The translations under genes and the position numbers were made by a program. A stretch of DNA of 64,000 bases from an uncultured Rhodospirillaceae bacterium (GTDB lineage Bacteria; Pseudomonadota; Alphaproteobacteria; Rhodospirillales; Rhodospirillaceae): assembly GCA_943787205.1 (NCBI GenBank), contig CALSLN010000024.1:1-64000 (forward strand), written 5' to 3'. Numbering within the stretch: position 1 is the first letter of the stretch; every line of letters starts with the position of its first letter. Under the pieces are notes generated by a model. It was not told the DNA's origin. It saw only the letters and a program-made list of their open reading frames with translations, and did not search any database. This document shows positions 18,711 through 28,912 of this stretch, in pieces.

Positions 18711-20396
18711 ATGCCACGGATGTGGATCGGTCTACTAACTACTCTATCCATCTTAGTTGCTGGTTTAAGTTCAGCCCAGGCAGCGGGCATTGCAGGCACA
18801 GGTTCGCTTGTTGGAACCGTAACGGCGGATCAACCGTTTAGTGCGGCAAAGGTCTACGCCCAGCATCAGAGCAAACCCATACTTTTTATGGTTTACACGC
18901 AAAAGGGTGAATATCGCGCGCCTAACCTTTTACCTGGACGCTATGAGGTGACCGTGCGCAAAGACGGTTTTGCGTCTGAATCACAGATGATCACGATCGC
19001 AGCCGAAGAGTCGGTGGCAGAGGACTTTATTCTTCAGTCGAAAGAACGAGACACGAAGTACGCCGGGTCGCGCACGTTAGAGACGTTGCATGATGAGCCG
19101 TTAGTGGTGGCGGGCTATGAGGAGATTTTCCCGCCCGGTCCGGGACGAGATATTCTTGAGGAATGGTGCATCGTCTGTCACGGCGTCAACTTCATTCCCC
19201 GTCAGCCAACCTTTCGAGAAGGTTGGGAAGCACACATTGATTATATGACGGCTTCATCGGCGTTTGGGTTGGAGGGCGGTGCTTCGATGATGCCGCCGGA
19301 AGCGTTGGCCAATGGAAAGCGGGAACAGCTACTCAATTACCTGGCGGATAACTTTGGCGAAGATAAGCCGCCACGTGCGGTGATGTCGCCGGGGGAAGCA
19401 CCTCTCGATGAAGATGCGCTCGGTAAAGCCATGTATATCGAATATCAGTTTGCCAATACCGAAAAGCGGCCAGGACGTTGGACCCAGGAGCCACATTTTG
19501 ACAAAGACGGTCACGTTTGGGTCACCGAGCGTGGTGTGCCCAGCGGGATGACCATGCTTGATCCATGGACCGGCGATTACGTTGACTACGATAATCCTGT
19601 GCCCAAGGGCTCACCCCATGGCGTGGTGATCGATAGTCTTGGCGACGTATGGTGGGCCGGACGAGATGTTCATTTGGCACGGCTTACCCCATCAACCGGT
19701 GAAATCCGGGAGTACCCCATTAATAAAAACGGCATGCACGGACATACGCCGGTATTGGATTCGAAAGAGAACGTTTGGTTCTCCATGCTCCAAGGAAACA
19801 GCATCGGTAAATGGGATCGCGCCACTGACACCATCAAGCTCTGGGAATCGCCAGTTGAACGCGATCGTCCTTACGGCATCCTTATGAGCCCAGATGACAA
19901 AATTTGGTACGCCAAATTCCACGATTGCGGGGTCTCCATGTTTGATCCCGAAACGGAGACGTTCACGCAGTACAAGGCTGAAAGCGAGCCCTGCACGGTG
20001 CGTCGACTTGGCCTGGATAGCAAAGGCATTGTGTGGTTTGGCCTGTTCTCACGCGGCATCCTTGCCCGGCTAGACCCAAAGACCGGAGACGTGCGTGAAA
20101 TTTCCATCCCGACCGGAATTTCTGAACCCTATGACGTGTGGCCAGACCCATCGGATAACGTTTGGATCAGTGATGGTGCGCAAGAAGGCGTGCTCATTAA
20201 ATTCGATCAAAAAACCGAAGAGTTTACGTTCTACCCAAGTCCGCAACGCACAGATTTCCCAAAAGTTGCGATCACCCGAGAAGGGGCCGTGTGGTATGCG
20301 CCGCGTATGGTCGCGATGACCAAAGGCGGCCCGGCGGGCTTAGGTGTGCTCTATCCCGACAAGGATAAGATGACCACCTTCGGTGCTTTTTATTAA
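18711..20396 (+). CDS. Secreted Vgb/streptogramin-lyase-like beta-propeller with N-terminal carboxypeptidase-regulatory-like domain and CxxCH motif
   Basis: Signal peptide; GSLVGTVTADQPFSAAKVYAQ...GRYEVTVRKDGFASESQMITI; WCIVCHG haem-type motif; repeated WFG/W-D-P-TG propeller pattern. Confidence 0.82.
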   Translation: MPRMWIGLLTTLSILVAGLSSAQAAGIAGTGSLVGTVTADQPFSAAKVYAQHQSKPILFMVYTQKGEYRAPNLLPGRYEVTVRKDGFASESQMITIAAEESVAEDFILQSKERDTKYAGSRTLETLHDEPLVVAGYEEIFPPGPGRDILEEWCIVCHGVNFIPRQPTFREGWEAHIDYMTASSAFGLEGGASMMPPEALANGKREQLLNYLADNFGEDKPPRAVMSPGEAPLDEDALGKAMYIEYQFANTEKRPGRWTQEPHFDKDGHVWVTERGVPSGMTMLDPWTGDYVDYDNPVPKGSPHGVVIDSLGDVWWAGRDVHLARLTPSTGEIREYPINKNGMHGHTPVLDSKENVWFSMLQGNSIGKWDRATDTIKLWESPVERDRPYGILMSPDDKIWYAKFHDCGVSMFDPETETFTQYKAESEPCTVRRLGLDSKGIVWFGLFSRGILARLDPKTGDVREISIPTGISEPYDVWPDPSDNVWISDGAQEGVLIKFDQKTEEFTFYPSPQRTDFPKVAITREGAVWYAPRMVAMTKGGPAGLGVLYPDKDKMTTFGAFY

Positions 20397-20483
20397 GGCG
20401 GCCTGTGCTCGTGCGCCAACTTTTTGAGTGCTAAAAAAGGTCAGTCAATGCGACCCAAAGAATTCTTGTAGAGTGCTTGACGC

Positions 20484-20781
20484 GTTCGCTTGAGAAGCCC
20501 AGCATAGGTCTTGTAGATAGAGGCGAACAGGAGCCTGAAATGGGCCTTCGAAGATGTCTGCGAAGGATCACAATCCGTTATGGCAAGTGATCACCAAGGT
20601 AGCGAGGGTGTGCAAAAAACATGACTCCACCTAATCAGATTGTCTGACATTGTGTGGGCCCTTTTGGGTGCTGCAATTTTATAAAATACACATTGGTTCG
20701 CGCGTTGACGCGAATGCGGAGTGCCATGATCCTCCGCCATAAGAGACCTCGTCCGGGGTAAAGCCTGAGACGGGGTTCTCT
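20484..20781. ncRNA. Candidate structured intergenic RNA (strand uncertain)
   Basis: Series of short perfect or near-perfect inverted repeats: gttcgc(20484)...gcgaac(20528), ccttcg-10nt-cgaagg (20545-20566), ttcgcg-6-cgcgaa (20697-20714), gcggag-10-ctccgc (20716-20737), agagacctcgtc...gacggggttctct (20742-20781). Confidence 0.3.
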
Positions 20782-20837
20782 GTTATAAAAATTTATCAAA
20801 CACCTCGTTCTTGATGTACAGTTGGCCTCTTGGCGAA

Positions 20838-22448
20838 CTACGCAATCTCAAGCCCCTCATAGCCGTCGCGCGCCACGGCGGCGCATTTCTCAGCATAGGC
20901 GGGGAAGCCTCCCAAGTACGGCATGAACACGCGTGGCTTGCCGGGAATGTTGGCACCCAGATACCAGGAATCACACGCCGACCGGATTGAGGCCTGCCCA
21001 ACAACCTGGTTGTGGGCCATCCAAGAATCTTCGGCGGATTTATCTGCCTCGATCATCGTGTTGCCAGATTCGCGGAGGTGCAACAGGCAATCCGCAATCC
21101 AATCGACGTGGTGCTCGCTTCCTGTAATCATATTCACGAGAGCTGATGGGCTACCCGGACCGTTAATTGTGAACAGGTTCGGAAAGCCGTGGATGGTAAT
21201 ACCAAGCAAGCTTGCCGGTGAGTCTCCCCATTTTTCACGCAGGCCTATGTTATCGCGACCGCGAATGTTCATTTTGGTCATCGCGCCGGTCACAGCGTCA
21301 TAGCCTGTCGCGAAAATAACGGCATCAATGTCATAGGTTGTCTCGCCCACGAGAACACCATTCGGAACTATGCGGTCTATGGGTGTTTCTTTAACATCGA
21401 CCAAGGTGACGTTGGTGCGGTTGAACGTCTTGTAGTAATCCGTATCGACACACATGCGTTTACAGCCGAAGGGGTTTTCCGGGGTCAAGATCGCCGCCAC
21501 TTTTGGGTCTTCAACCAGGCTTTGGATTTTGCGGCGGACAAAATCAGACACGGTATCGTTGGCCTCATCGACAAAGAGAAGGTCGGCAAATGTCGCTTGG
21601 AACATGAGGCCTTTGGTCTGCCACCATTCTTCATAGATGTTTTCACGTTCATCGTCAGAGACGTCGAGGGCGGATGGCCCTGCCGGGTCTACAGGGATGG
21701 TTGTTGGATACTGTTTGCCACGAGTCCGCAGTGTCGCATAATCCGCTTTCACGGCGTCTAGTTCACCTGCATTTAAGGGGCGGTTCGCTGCGGGGATGGC
21801 GTAGTTCGCTGTGCGTTGAAATACAGTGAGATGCTTGGCTTGTTTTGCAATAAGCGGAATCGACTGAATGGCGGAGGAGCCGGTACCGATGATCGCGACA
21901 CGTTTGCCTTTGAAGTCGACACCGTCGTGTGGCCAAAGCCCGGTGTGATAGGTGTCGCCGGTAAACGTCTCTAGACCTTTGAACTCTGGCATATTGGGAA
22001 CGGAAAGCGGGCCCGTTGCCATAATGCAATATCGTGCGCGGACCTCTTGTCCCGTTTCTGTTTTAACCAGCCAGCATGAGTCCTCTTCTTGCCATAGGGC
22101 ATCGGTGACACGGGTATTCAGGTCTATGTCTTTGCGGAGGTCAAAGCGGTCGGCGACGTGCTCTATATAGGATAAGATTTCAGGCTGGGTTGCATAGCGT
22201 TCAGTCCAAACCCAGTCCTGTTGCAGGTCTTCATCGAACTGGTAGGAATAGTGGATGCTTTCGATATCGCAGCGACAGCCCGGATAACGATTCCAGTACC
22301 AGGTCCCGCCGACACCATTCCCGGCCTCAAAGATATGGGCGGAGAATCCGGATTGGCGCATTTTATGCAGGGCATAGAGACCAGCGAATCCAGCCCCAAC
22401 AATAAGGACGTCATAATCGATGGGGGTCTGTGAGGGGGTGGTCGACAT
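20838..22448 (-). CDS. Flavin-containing Baeyer-Villiger-type monooxygenase
   Basis: DVLIVGAGFAGLYALHKMRQSG, GGTWYWNRYPGCRCDIES, BVMO fingerprint-like FTGDTYHTGLWPHD, VAIIGTGSSAIQSIPLIAKQAKHLTVFQRT. Confidence 0.93.
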   Translation of the reverse strand: MSTTPSQTPIDYDVLIVGAGFAGLYALHKMRQSGFSAHIFEAGNGVGGTWYWNRYPGCRCDIESIHYSYQFDEDLQQDWVWTERYATQPEILSYIEHVADRFDLRKDIDLNTRVTDALWQEEDSCWLVKTETGQEVRARYCIMATGPLSVPNMPEFKGLETFTGDTYHTGLWPHDGVDFKGKRVAIIGTGSSAIQSIPLIAKQAKHLTVFQRTANYAIPAANRPLNAGELDAVKADYATLRTRGKQYPTTIPVDPAGPSALDVSDDERENIYEEWWQTKGLMFQATFADLLFVDEANDTVSDFVRRKIQSLVEDPKVAAILTPENPFGCKRMCVDTDYYKTFNRTNVTLVDVKETPIDRIVPNGVLVGETTYDIDAVIFATGYDAVTGAMTKMNIRGRDNIGLREKWGDSPASLLGITIHGFPNLFTINGPGSPSALVNMITGSEHHVDWIADCLLHLRESGNTMIEADKSAEDSWMAHNQVVGQASIRSACDSWYLGANIPGKPRVFMPYLGGFPAYAEKCAAVARDGYEGLEIA

Positions 22449-22662
22449 AGGGTTTCGCCTGTCTTTAGAAGGTCATTTAAGCCAATGTTTTAGCGGTTTA
22501 TATGCAGGCTGTCGTATTTTTGAAGATCAGGCAACGGTCAAAGAGTCACATACCCCTTGATTGGTGGGCTCGTTGCCTCCTATTAAGGCATGCCGTGAGA
22601 AGGACTTTTGCGACAACCGTTGCAGTTAGACGTTCATAGAGCAGGATGCTTTTTTTGCTGAG

Positions 22663-25600
22663 GTGGAACCGGTGTTGGATAAAACAGTGACTAGAGTATT
22701 CTCTTGCTCTGCCGTCTTTGTCGCGACGGCCATTCTGGTGGCTATTAGCGCGATTGCTCCTGGAATGGCAGAGGAGGCCGACGCCCGCCCACCGCGCCCG
22801 ATTGAGCTTGATAAGGCAGACATACAAAAGCGCCTGTCAGGCCTTCCAAAATCGTCCGGTCAATTTTTTGTATCGAACCCTGAGATTAACCAAAGAGGCG
22901 CCGAGCGATCCTCTACCGCAAAAGTGGGTGTGGCGCGATCAAGAACCGTCAAGATAAACCCTACAACAGTTGATCAGTTAAGGGCCGCTGTTCCGCTGCA
23001 AATCAACAACACTTTAAGCACGCTTAGCGCTGATCCTACAAAGTACGGTCTCAATCTTTTTAACGATGTTGAGATTGACGTCGTGAATATTGAGCAGAAA
23101 CGCAATGAGCTTGGTTTGCTGATTTGGCGCGGCACCATAGTGGGCGACCCCTATGGTTCAGTCACGCTCGTGTTTGATAACGCGGATATTACAGGCCGCA
23201 TAATGACCCAAGGTCAAACATTTGCCATCACCCCGACAGGGCAGGGGCAGCATCGCCTGACTGAAATTGATGAGTCGACCCGCCCTGAGCTGGAAAACGA
23301 TGGTATTCGTCCACCTAAAGCCGCGCCCAGCGACCTGAAGCCAGCTTTGAAGTCCAAATCAAGTTCTGAGTCAGCCCAGGCGGCAGGCACGGTGATCACT
23401 CTCTTGGTGACGTATACGCCGAGCACTGTAGCGGCCTACCCCAACATTCGCTCTGAGATATCTTTAGCGCTCGCATGGCTGAACACGGCCCTGGAAAATT
23501 CTAACGTTGATGCAGAGGTTCAAATCGTTGGTATTGATCAGGTCGACTACACAAATGTAGCGCCGGGTGGTGATGTTCTCAGTGATGCCAAGAACGGTGT
23601 GGGAGATTTTGCACGAATACAAAATCTGCGCGCGGCGCTCGATGCCGATTTGTTGTCGGTGTGGGCGTTCGAGGCCACAGGTGTTGGTGGTATCGCGTAT
23701 TTGCTCGATGACATTACTGAATTTCCGAATAAATCCGAATTCGGCGTGAGCTTGGTTGCCTATCCCGACCCAGATATTTTTGCCCACGAAATTGGTCACA
23801 ATTTGGGTGGAACTCACGACCGCTATGTCGAAGACGATGACCAGCCCGGACCGACAGCCTATAATTTTGGTTACGTCGACACGGACGCAAAGTTCCGCAC
23901 GATTATGGCGTACACCAACGAATGTAGCGATTTGGAGATTAGCTGCGCGCGCCTTCAGTATTACAGCACGCCAGATATTCAGAGTGGTGGTGCGCCGATT
24001 GGGATCGACTCTAGCTTGTCGGAAGCTGCACACAACACGCGAGAGCTTGGAGAGAACATAAGCCTCGTTGCAAATCTCGGCAGTCAACTTGCGGAACCGT
24101 CGTCGCCGGTATTGGCCGTTCTCTTGAGTGGGTCGGGATCAGTTGTGAGTGACGTGTCGGGGATCGATTGTGGCAATTCCTGTAGCGCTACGTTTACGTC
24201 TAATGACGTGGTCACGTTGTCAGCTCAACATACAAGTGGCTGGGTGTTTGAGAGTTGGTCTGGCGCCTGCACGGGCTCGAGTAGGACGTGCGAGGTCACC
24301 ATGTCTCAAAGCGCGAGCGTGACGGCTAATTTTACGACTGGCGTGTTGCCCTCGGTTCTCTTTTCTTCGACGCAAACAACAGGCCAATCTTTTTTGCGGT
24401 TCTATAATTCGGGTGGCTCCAGCGGTGTCGCGTCGGTCGATCTATCAAATCAAGAAACAGGAGAGTATCTCGCAACGTGGACGAGTCCGACGGTTGCGGC
24501 CGGTGCATCGATACAAGTTGCCGTGACGGACGTGGAGTCAGTCCTCGGCGCGGGTGTCGTTAAACCATCGTACTATGCAGCTACCGTTAAAAACGGTTTC
24601 CAAGGGTGGCTCCAGCATGTCCTTTGGAGTCCGGTTGATGGCACGCTAACCAACCTAAGCACCTGTAACTTTGGTGTGACAAGTGGTGCCGATGCTCTGG
24701 CAAATGTTCACACCTCTCAGCTCGATTATGGATACCCAAGCACGGTCATTGTCAGCAACTCAATGAGCAACAGTTCCACCTTTACACTCGGTATCTATGA
24801 CGCTGCCGACGGCACCTCGCTGGGGACCTACGTTACGCCCAGCATCAGCAGCGATGGGCAGTACGTGGTTGCTATTGCAGATATAGAATCTAATGCCGAC
24901 ATTAATCCAGCAGGCATCAACCACTATGTCATCAAGGTTGAATCCTTCTCTAACGAATCGTATTCGCAGTATTTTGATCCTGCGAAGCCCGCCTTTTTGC
25001 AACACCTGGTTCGCAATATTCAGGCCGGTGTCATCACAGATATGACAACCGTTTGTTCTTTCTCCGATCCGCCAGCGTCTTATACCACCGTCGCAGAACT
25101 CAGAACGGGCTCGCTGTTTTCATCTGAGCAGACGCTCGCCCAGTCTTTTCTAAGGTTTTACAACGGCGGCTCAAGCGCGGGTTCCGTGCATGTCACCTTG
25201 GCTGATTCCGAAGACACCAGACTTGGTGAGTGGACAAGCAGTTCGATTCAACCGGGTGCAGCTATTCAAGTCCCGATAACGGAGCTTGAGTCATCAATCG
25301 GGCAAGGGACGCAAAAACCTGAGTATTATGCCGCCACGGTTCAAACGGAATTCGAAGGCTGGCTGCAGCATGTGCTCTGGAGTCCAGCAGACGGGACGCT
25401 AACCAACTTAAGTACCTGCGAAGTCGGCGTTGTATCCAATGCCTTGACGCTCAATAGCGTCCATACGTCGACCCTGGAGGATGGTTATCCGAGCACGGTG
25501 GTGATCAACAACGTCTCTAATTCTGACACTGCGGTGACCTTAGGGCTATACGACGCAACGACAGGCAGTTCATTAGGCAGTTATTCAGCTGGTGTCGTGC

Positions 25601-26148
25601 CGGCGCGTGGGCAGGCGGTTGTTCCGGTGCTCACGATGGAAGCCGGTGCGGGCGTCAACCCAAATGGGGCCTATCACTATGTCATCAACTCTGAGACAGC
25701 GTCCTTTGAAGGGTTCTTACAGCACGTCGTCAATAATATTGAGGCCGGTGTAATCACTGATATGTCGACGGCCTGTCAGTTGCCTGTCGTTAGTTTAGAA
25801 CTCGGCAATAATTGTGAGATTTCTAGTCCGTGTTCACTTGCTATCGGTGCAAGTGAGCAAGGGCAGAAAAAAGGTCTGAGCGGCGCTAGCGTCTGGTATG
25901 CAGTGGACCTTGTTCAAGGCACGAACTATTCGGTCAGCGTTCAAGGTGTCTCCGATGGCCAGGGAACGCTGAAATTCCCTTTCTTTCGCGTCTACGATTC
26001 CGGGTTCTCTATCGTAACAGACAGTACGGAAACCGGTTCGTTTACAGTGGATACGACAGGTCAGTATTTGCTGGCAGTGGGTGGCTCTTCAAATGGTCCT
26101 GGCGATGCGGCTGGCACCTATGTTGTATCGGTTCAGGAAAGCAATTAG
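22663..26148 (+). CDS. Secreted metzincin (reprolysin-like) metalloprotease with InlB-type repeat and duplicated C-terminal module
   Basis: HEIGHNLGGTHDR (HExxHxxGxxHD), Met-turn FRTIMAY, GSGSVVSDVSGIDCGNSCSATF...WSGACTGSSRTCEVTM repeat; GTG start. Confidence 0.9.
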   Translation: MEPVLDKTVTRVFSCSAVFVATAILVAISAIAPGMAEEADARPPRPIELDKADIQKRLSGLPKSSGQFFVSNPEINQRGAERSSTAKVGVARSRTVKINPTTVDQLRAAVPLQINNTLSTLSADPTKYGLNLFNDVEIDVVNIEQKRNELGLLIWRGTIVGDPYGSVTLVFDNADITGRIMTQGQTFAITPTGQGQHRLTEIDESTRPELENDGIRPPKAAPSDLKPALKSKSSSESAQAAGTVITLLVTYTPSTVAAYPNIRSEISLALAWLNTALENSNVDAEVQIVGIDQVDYTNVAPGGDVLSDAKNGVGDFARIQNLRAALDADLLSVWAFEATGVGGIAYLLDDITEFPNKSEFGVSLVAYPDPDIFAHEIGHNLGGTHDRYVEDDDQPGPTAYNFGYVDTDAKFRTIMAYTNECSDLEISCARLQYYSTPDIQSGGAPIGIDSSLSEAAHNTRELGENISLVANLGSQLAEPSSPVLAVLLSGSGSVVSDVSGIDCGNSCSATFTSNDVVTLSAQHTSGWVFESWSGACTGSSRTCEVTMSQSASVTANFTTGVLPSVLFSSTQTTGQSFLRFYNSGGSSGVASVDLSNQETGEYLATWTSPTVAAGASIQVAVTDVESVLGAGVVKPSYYAATVKNGFQGWLQHVLWSPVDGTLTNLSTCNFGVTSGADALANVHTSQLDYGYPSTVIVSNSMSNSSTFTLGIYDAADGTSLGTYVTPSISSDGQYVVAIADIESNADINPAGINHYVIKVESFSNESYSQYFDPAKPAFLQHLVRNIQAGVITDMTTVCSFSDPPASYTTVAELRTGSLFSSEQTLAQSFLRFYNGGSSAGSVHVTLADSEDTRLGEWTSSSIQPGAAIQVPITELESSIGQGTQKPEYYAATVQTEFEGWLQHVLWSPADGTLTNLSTCEVGVVSNALTLNSVHTSTLEDGYPSTVVINNVSNSDTAVTLGLYDATTGSSLGSYSAGVVPARGQAVVPVLTMEAGAGVNPNGAYHYVINSETASFEGFLQHVVNNIEAGVITDMSTACQLPVVSLELGNNCEISSPCSLAIGASEQGQKKGLSGASVWYAVDLVQGTNYSVSVQGVSDGQGTLKFPFFRVYDSGFSIVTDSTETGSFTVDTTGQYLLAVGGSSNGPGDAAGTYVVSVQESN
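24358..25056 (+). repeat. Internal protein repeat copy A of the metzincin protease
   Basis: LFSSTQTTGQSFLRFYNSGGSSG...GWLQHVLWSPVDGTLTNLSTC...FLQHLVRNIQAGVITDMTTVC. Confidence 0.85.
25114..25776 (+). repeat. Internal protein repeat copy B of the metzincin protease
   Basis: LFSSEQTLAQSFLRFYNGGSSAG...GWLQHVLWSPADGTLTNLSTC...FLQHVVNNIEAGVITDMSTAC. Confidence 0.85.
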
Positions 26149-27326
26149 CGGCTCACGCCCCTCTTTACTAAAAGGTCTCTCGTAATCTCACTGATCTTTG
26201 TGACCCCAAGTAAGGCCATGTCGCGTTCGATTTCCGTACGCAGAAGATTGAGCGCTTTTTCCACGCCAGCTTGACCACCTGCGCCGAGGCCATAAACGTA
26301 AGACCGCCCGATAGAGCAGGCGGTTGCGCCCAACGCCAAGGCTTTAATCACGTGGGTGCCACGTCGGATACCGCCGTCCAGAATAACGTCTATTTTATCA
26401 CCTACGGCTTCAACGATTGGCGGCAAAGCATCAATGCACGCCTGCACGCCGTCCAATTGCCGGCCGCCGTGGTTTGAGACCATCACGCCATGAGCGCCAA
26501 TTTCCGTTGCCTTGATGGCGTCGTGAGCGGAGTGCACGCCCTTAACAAGAAAGCGTCCGCCCCACTCTTGCGCGATCCACTCTGCGTCTTTCCAGGTCAT
26601 GCTACTGTCGATCTGGCTCGAGAGATACTGAATTGGTGAGATTTGTTTGTCCGCAATGCCCAAGCCCTTGTGCTGAGAAACATTCGCTAGGTCAAAGTTG
26701 GGGTTACGCAGCGCGTTTAAGCTCCAATGCGGATGGGTTGCGAAGCTGAACAGACTGCCGAGTGAGAACTTTGGTGGCATGGTCATGCCGGTCACCAGGT
26801 CGCGCTCCCGATTACCGGGAACGGGCACGTCGATGGTTAAACAAATGGCATCATACTTGGCGGCCTTGCAGCGCTCGATAAACTCCTTGGTCAAACCCCG
26901 ATCTTTATACACATAGATCTGGAACATCTTTGGGCCGTCAGTTGCTGAAGCCACATCCTCGATAGATGTCGTCGATAAGCTCGATAGGCTATACAGCGTT
27001 CCAGCCTTATGGGCTGCTCGGGCGACCGCTGCTTCACCCGTGTGATGAAACAGTTTCGACATCCCAGTAGGCGAGAGAAAGACTGGCCAATCCAACTCCA
27101 CACCAAGAGCGTTGGTTTTCGTGTCGATGGTGCTGGTGTCATTCAGAAGATTAGGCACCAGCTCGTAGTCCTCAAAGGCCTCTGTGTTCCGTCGAAGGGT
27201 GACTTCATCATCTGCGCCGCCATCCAAGTAATGGAAGATGGGCGCGGGCAGGCGGCGTTTCGCCTTGGCGCGCAAGTCTCGGATGTTATGGCAGCGGTCT
27301 AGCGACATCAGGGCCTCGGTTTTCAA
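26145..27326 (-). CDS. FMN-dependent alpha-hydroxy-acid oxidizing protein (LldD-like)
   Basis: HYLDGGADDEVTLRRNTEAFEDYELVPNLL, VFLSPTGMSKLFHHTGEAAVARAA, GVMVSNHGGRQLDG, VILDGGIRRGTHVIKALALGATACSIGR. Confidence 0.93.
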   Translation of the reverse strand: MKTEALMSLDRCHNIRDLRAKAKRRLPAPIFHYLDGGADDEVTLRRNTEAFEDYELVPNLLNDTSTIDTKTNALGVELDWPVFLSPTGMSKLFHHTGEAAVARAAHKAGTLYSLSSLSTTSIEDVASATDGPKMFQIYVYKDRGLTKEFIERCKAAKYDAICLTIDVPVPGNRERDLVTGMTMPPKFSLGSLFSFATHPHWSLNALRNPNFDLANVSQHKGLGIADKQISPIQYLSSQIDSSMTWKDAEWIAQEWGGRFLVKGVHSAHDAIKATEIGAHGVMVSNHGGRQLDGVQACIDALPPIVEAVGDKIDVILDGGIRRGTHVIKALALGATACSIGRSYVYGLGAGGQAGVEKALNLLRTEIERDMALLGVTKISEITRDLLVKRGVSR

Positions 27327-27447
27327 CTGTTTATGATCTCAGGTTTACCATACTCGCGCAGTGGCCATAAAGGGGGGCAGAGCTTGCCTCACACGTGCTA
27401 CGCTTGCAGCATCCCTTTCAAGATCAGTTAATCGCGGAGCGGCAGAA

Positions 27448-28911
27448 ATGAAGACAGATCGTAGAACGGCCCTTAAACTCGGCAGTGCAGTGGCGGCCAC
27501 ATTGGCGGCGAGTACAGCGCGGGCGCAGTCGGTGTCTAGCGCCGATCCAGACGTTATCGTCATCGGTGCCGGACTGTCGGGGCTATACGCCGCGATGCTT
27601 CTCACCGAAGCTGGAGCCACGGTGCAGGTGATTGAGGGGCGGGACCGCGTTGGCGGCCGCTTGTTCAGTGCCCGTAATGTTGAGGGCAACCCGGAATGGG
27701 GCGGGGATTCAATTCTCGGCGGTTATGGCCGCATGCAGGACGTTTCCGCCAATGTCGGCGTTAAGCTGGAGGACCACCAATCCCGCCGCGATCTCTCGCC
27801 CGAAGCGCACAAAGATCCAACCAATACAGAATTAGCCTTACGTGGAAAACTCATTCCCAAAGGCGATTGGCCAACCCATCCATTGAATATGATGCCCGCC
27901 GGCGCGAAGGCTCGCTTTCCTGGCCGTGGGTATTTCCAGTCGGTCATCGGTGAGAACAACCCGCTGGAGGCCTTTGAGGATTGGCTTGATGCGGACAGTG
28001 CTCAGTTTGATCGCTCGATCTACGAGGTCTTCAAGGAGATCGGCTGGAGCGATGAAGCGATCGAGCTCAACTACAACACTAACGTACAGTACGGCACCTC
28101 GGCCCACGATATTTCATCGTTGATGTGGTTCTTCACCCAGGCCTGGTTCAAGTTGCAAGGCGACTTGGATCGCGTTGCCTTCAAAGCGCCAGGCGGAAAC
28201 CAGAGCATTCCCGAAGCCATGGCCGCGACTTTGCCTGGTGAAGTGCATCTGAGCAAAGAAGTTATCGGCATTCGTAGTGAGCCAGGGCAGGCGGAGGTGC
28301 ATTGTTCTGATGGCAGTGTTTACAAAGCCAAGCGGGTAATCTGCTCGATGCCGATCCCGACGATGCGTTGGCTCAAGTTCGATCCGTTATTACCGGCCCT
28401 CAAAGCGCAAGCTATTGCCACGGTGCCAGTGCAGAAAATCACCAAGATCATCATGGTGCCGAAGAAACCCTTCTGGGAAGAAGACGGCTTTAGCCCTGCC
28501 ATGTGGACGGATACAGACTGTGGCGAAGTGCGCGCCCTCCGTGAAGGGGAAGATGCCAACCGCATCACCTGCCTCATGGCCTGGGGCCGGGGCCACCTTG
28601 CCGACAAACTCGATAGCTTTAGCGATGAAGACGCCATGGCGCGGGTCATTGCCGACTACGAACGTATTCGCCCGGCCGCCAAAGGCTTGCTGGAACCAGC
28701 GGGCATTAAATCCTGGCAAAGCGATCCCTTCGCCGCAGGCGATTGGGCGGTGTGGTCGCCGGGCACGGTGACCACCATGGTCAAAGCGATCATGGATCCA
28801 GCCGATCGTATTCACTTCTGTGGCGAGCATACGGCGACGTCGAACCGCGGTATGGAAGGCGCGATGGAGTCCGGCGAACGGGCAGCCTTCGAAGTCCTTG
28901 ATGTAATTTAG
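27448..28911 (+). CDS. Tat-exported flavin monoamine oxidase
   Basis: MKTDRRTALKLGSAVAATLAASTARAQ signal; [73 protein letters not shown]. Confidence 0.93.
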   Translation: MKTDRRTALKLGSAVAATLAASTARAQSVSSADPDVIVIGAGLSGLYAAMLLTEAGATVQVIEGRDRVGGRLFSARNVEGNPEWGGDSILGGYGRMQDVSANVGVKLEDHQSRRDLSPEAHKDPTNTELALRGKLIPKGDWPTHPLNMMPAGAKARFPGRGYFQSVIGENNPLEAFEDWLDADSAQFDRSIYEVFKEIGWSDEAIELNYNTNVQYGTSAHDISSLMWFFTQAWFKLQGDLDRVAFKAPGGNQSIPEAMAATLPGEVHLSKEVIGIRSEPGQAEVHCSDGSVYKAKRVICSMPIPTMRWLKFDPLLPALKAQAIATVPVQKITKIIMVPKKPFWEEDGFSPAMWTDTDCGEVRALREGEDANRITCLMAWGRGHLADKLDSFSDEDAMARVIADYERIRPAAKGLLEPAGIKSWQSDPFAAGDWAVWSPGTVTTMVKAIMDPADRIHFCGEHTATSNRGMEGAMESGERAAFEVLDVI

Positions 28912-28912
28912 C

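Noticed and set aside
23464-24087. 207-aa minus-strand ORF
   Set aside because: Antisense to the metzincin catalytic domain; no domain pattern
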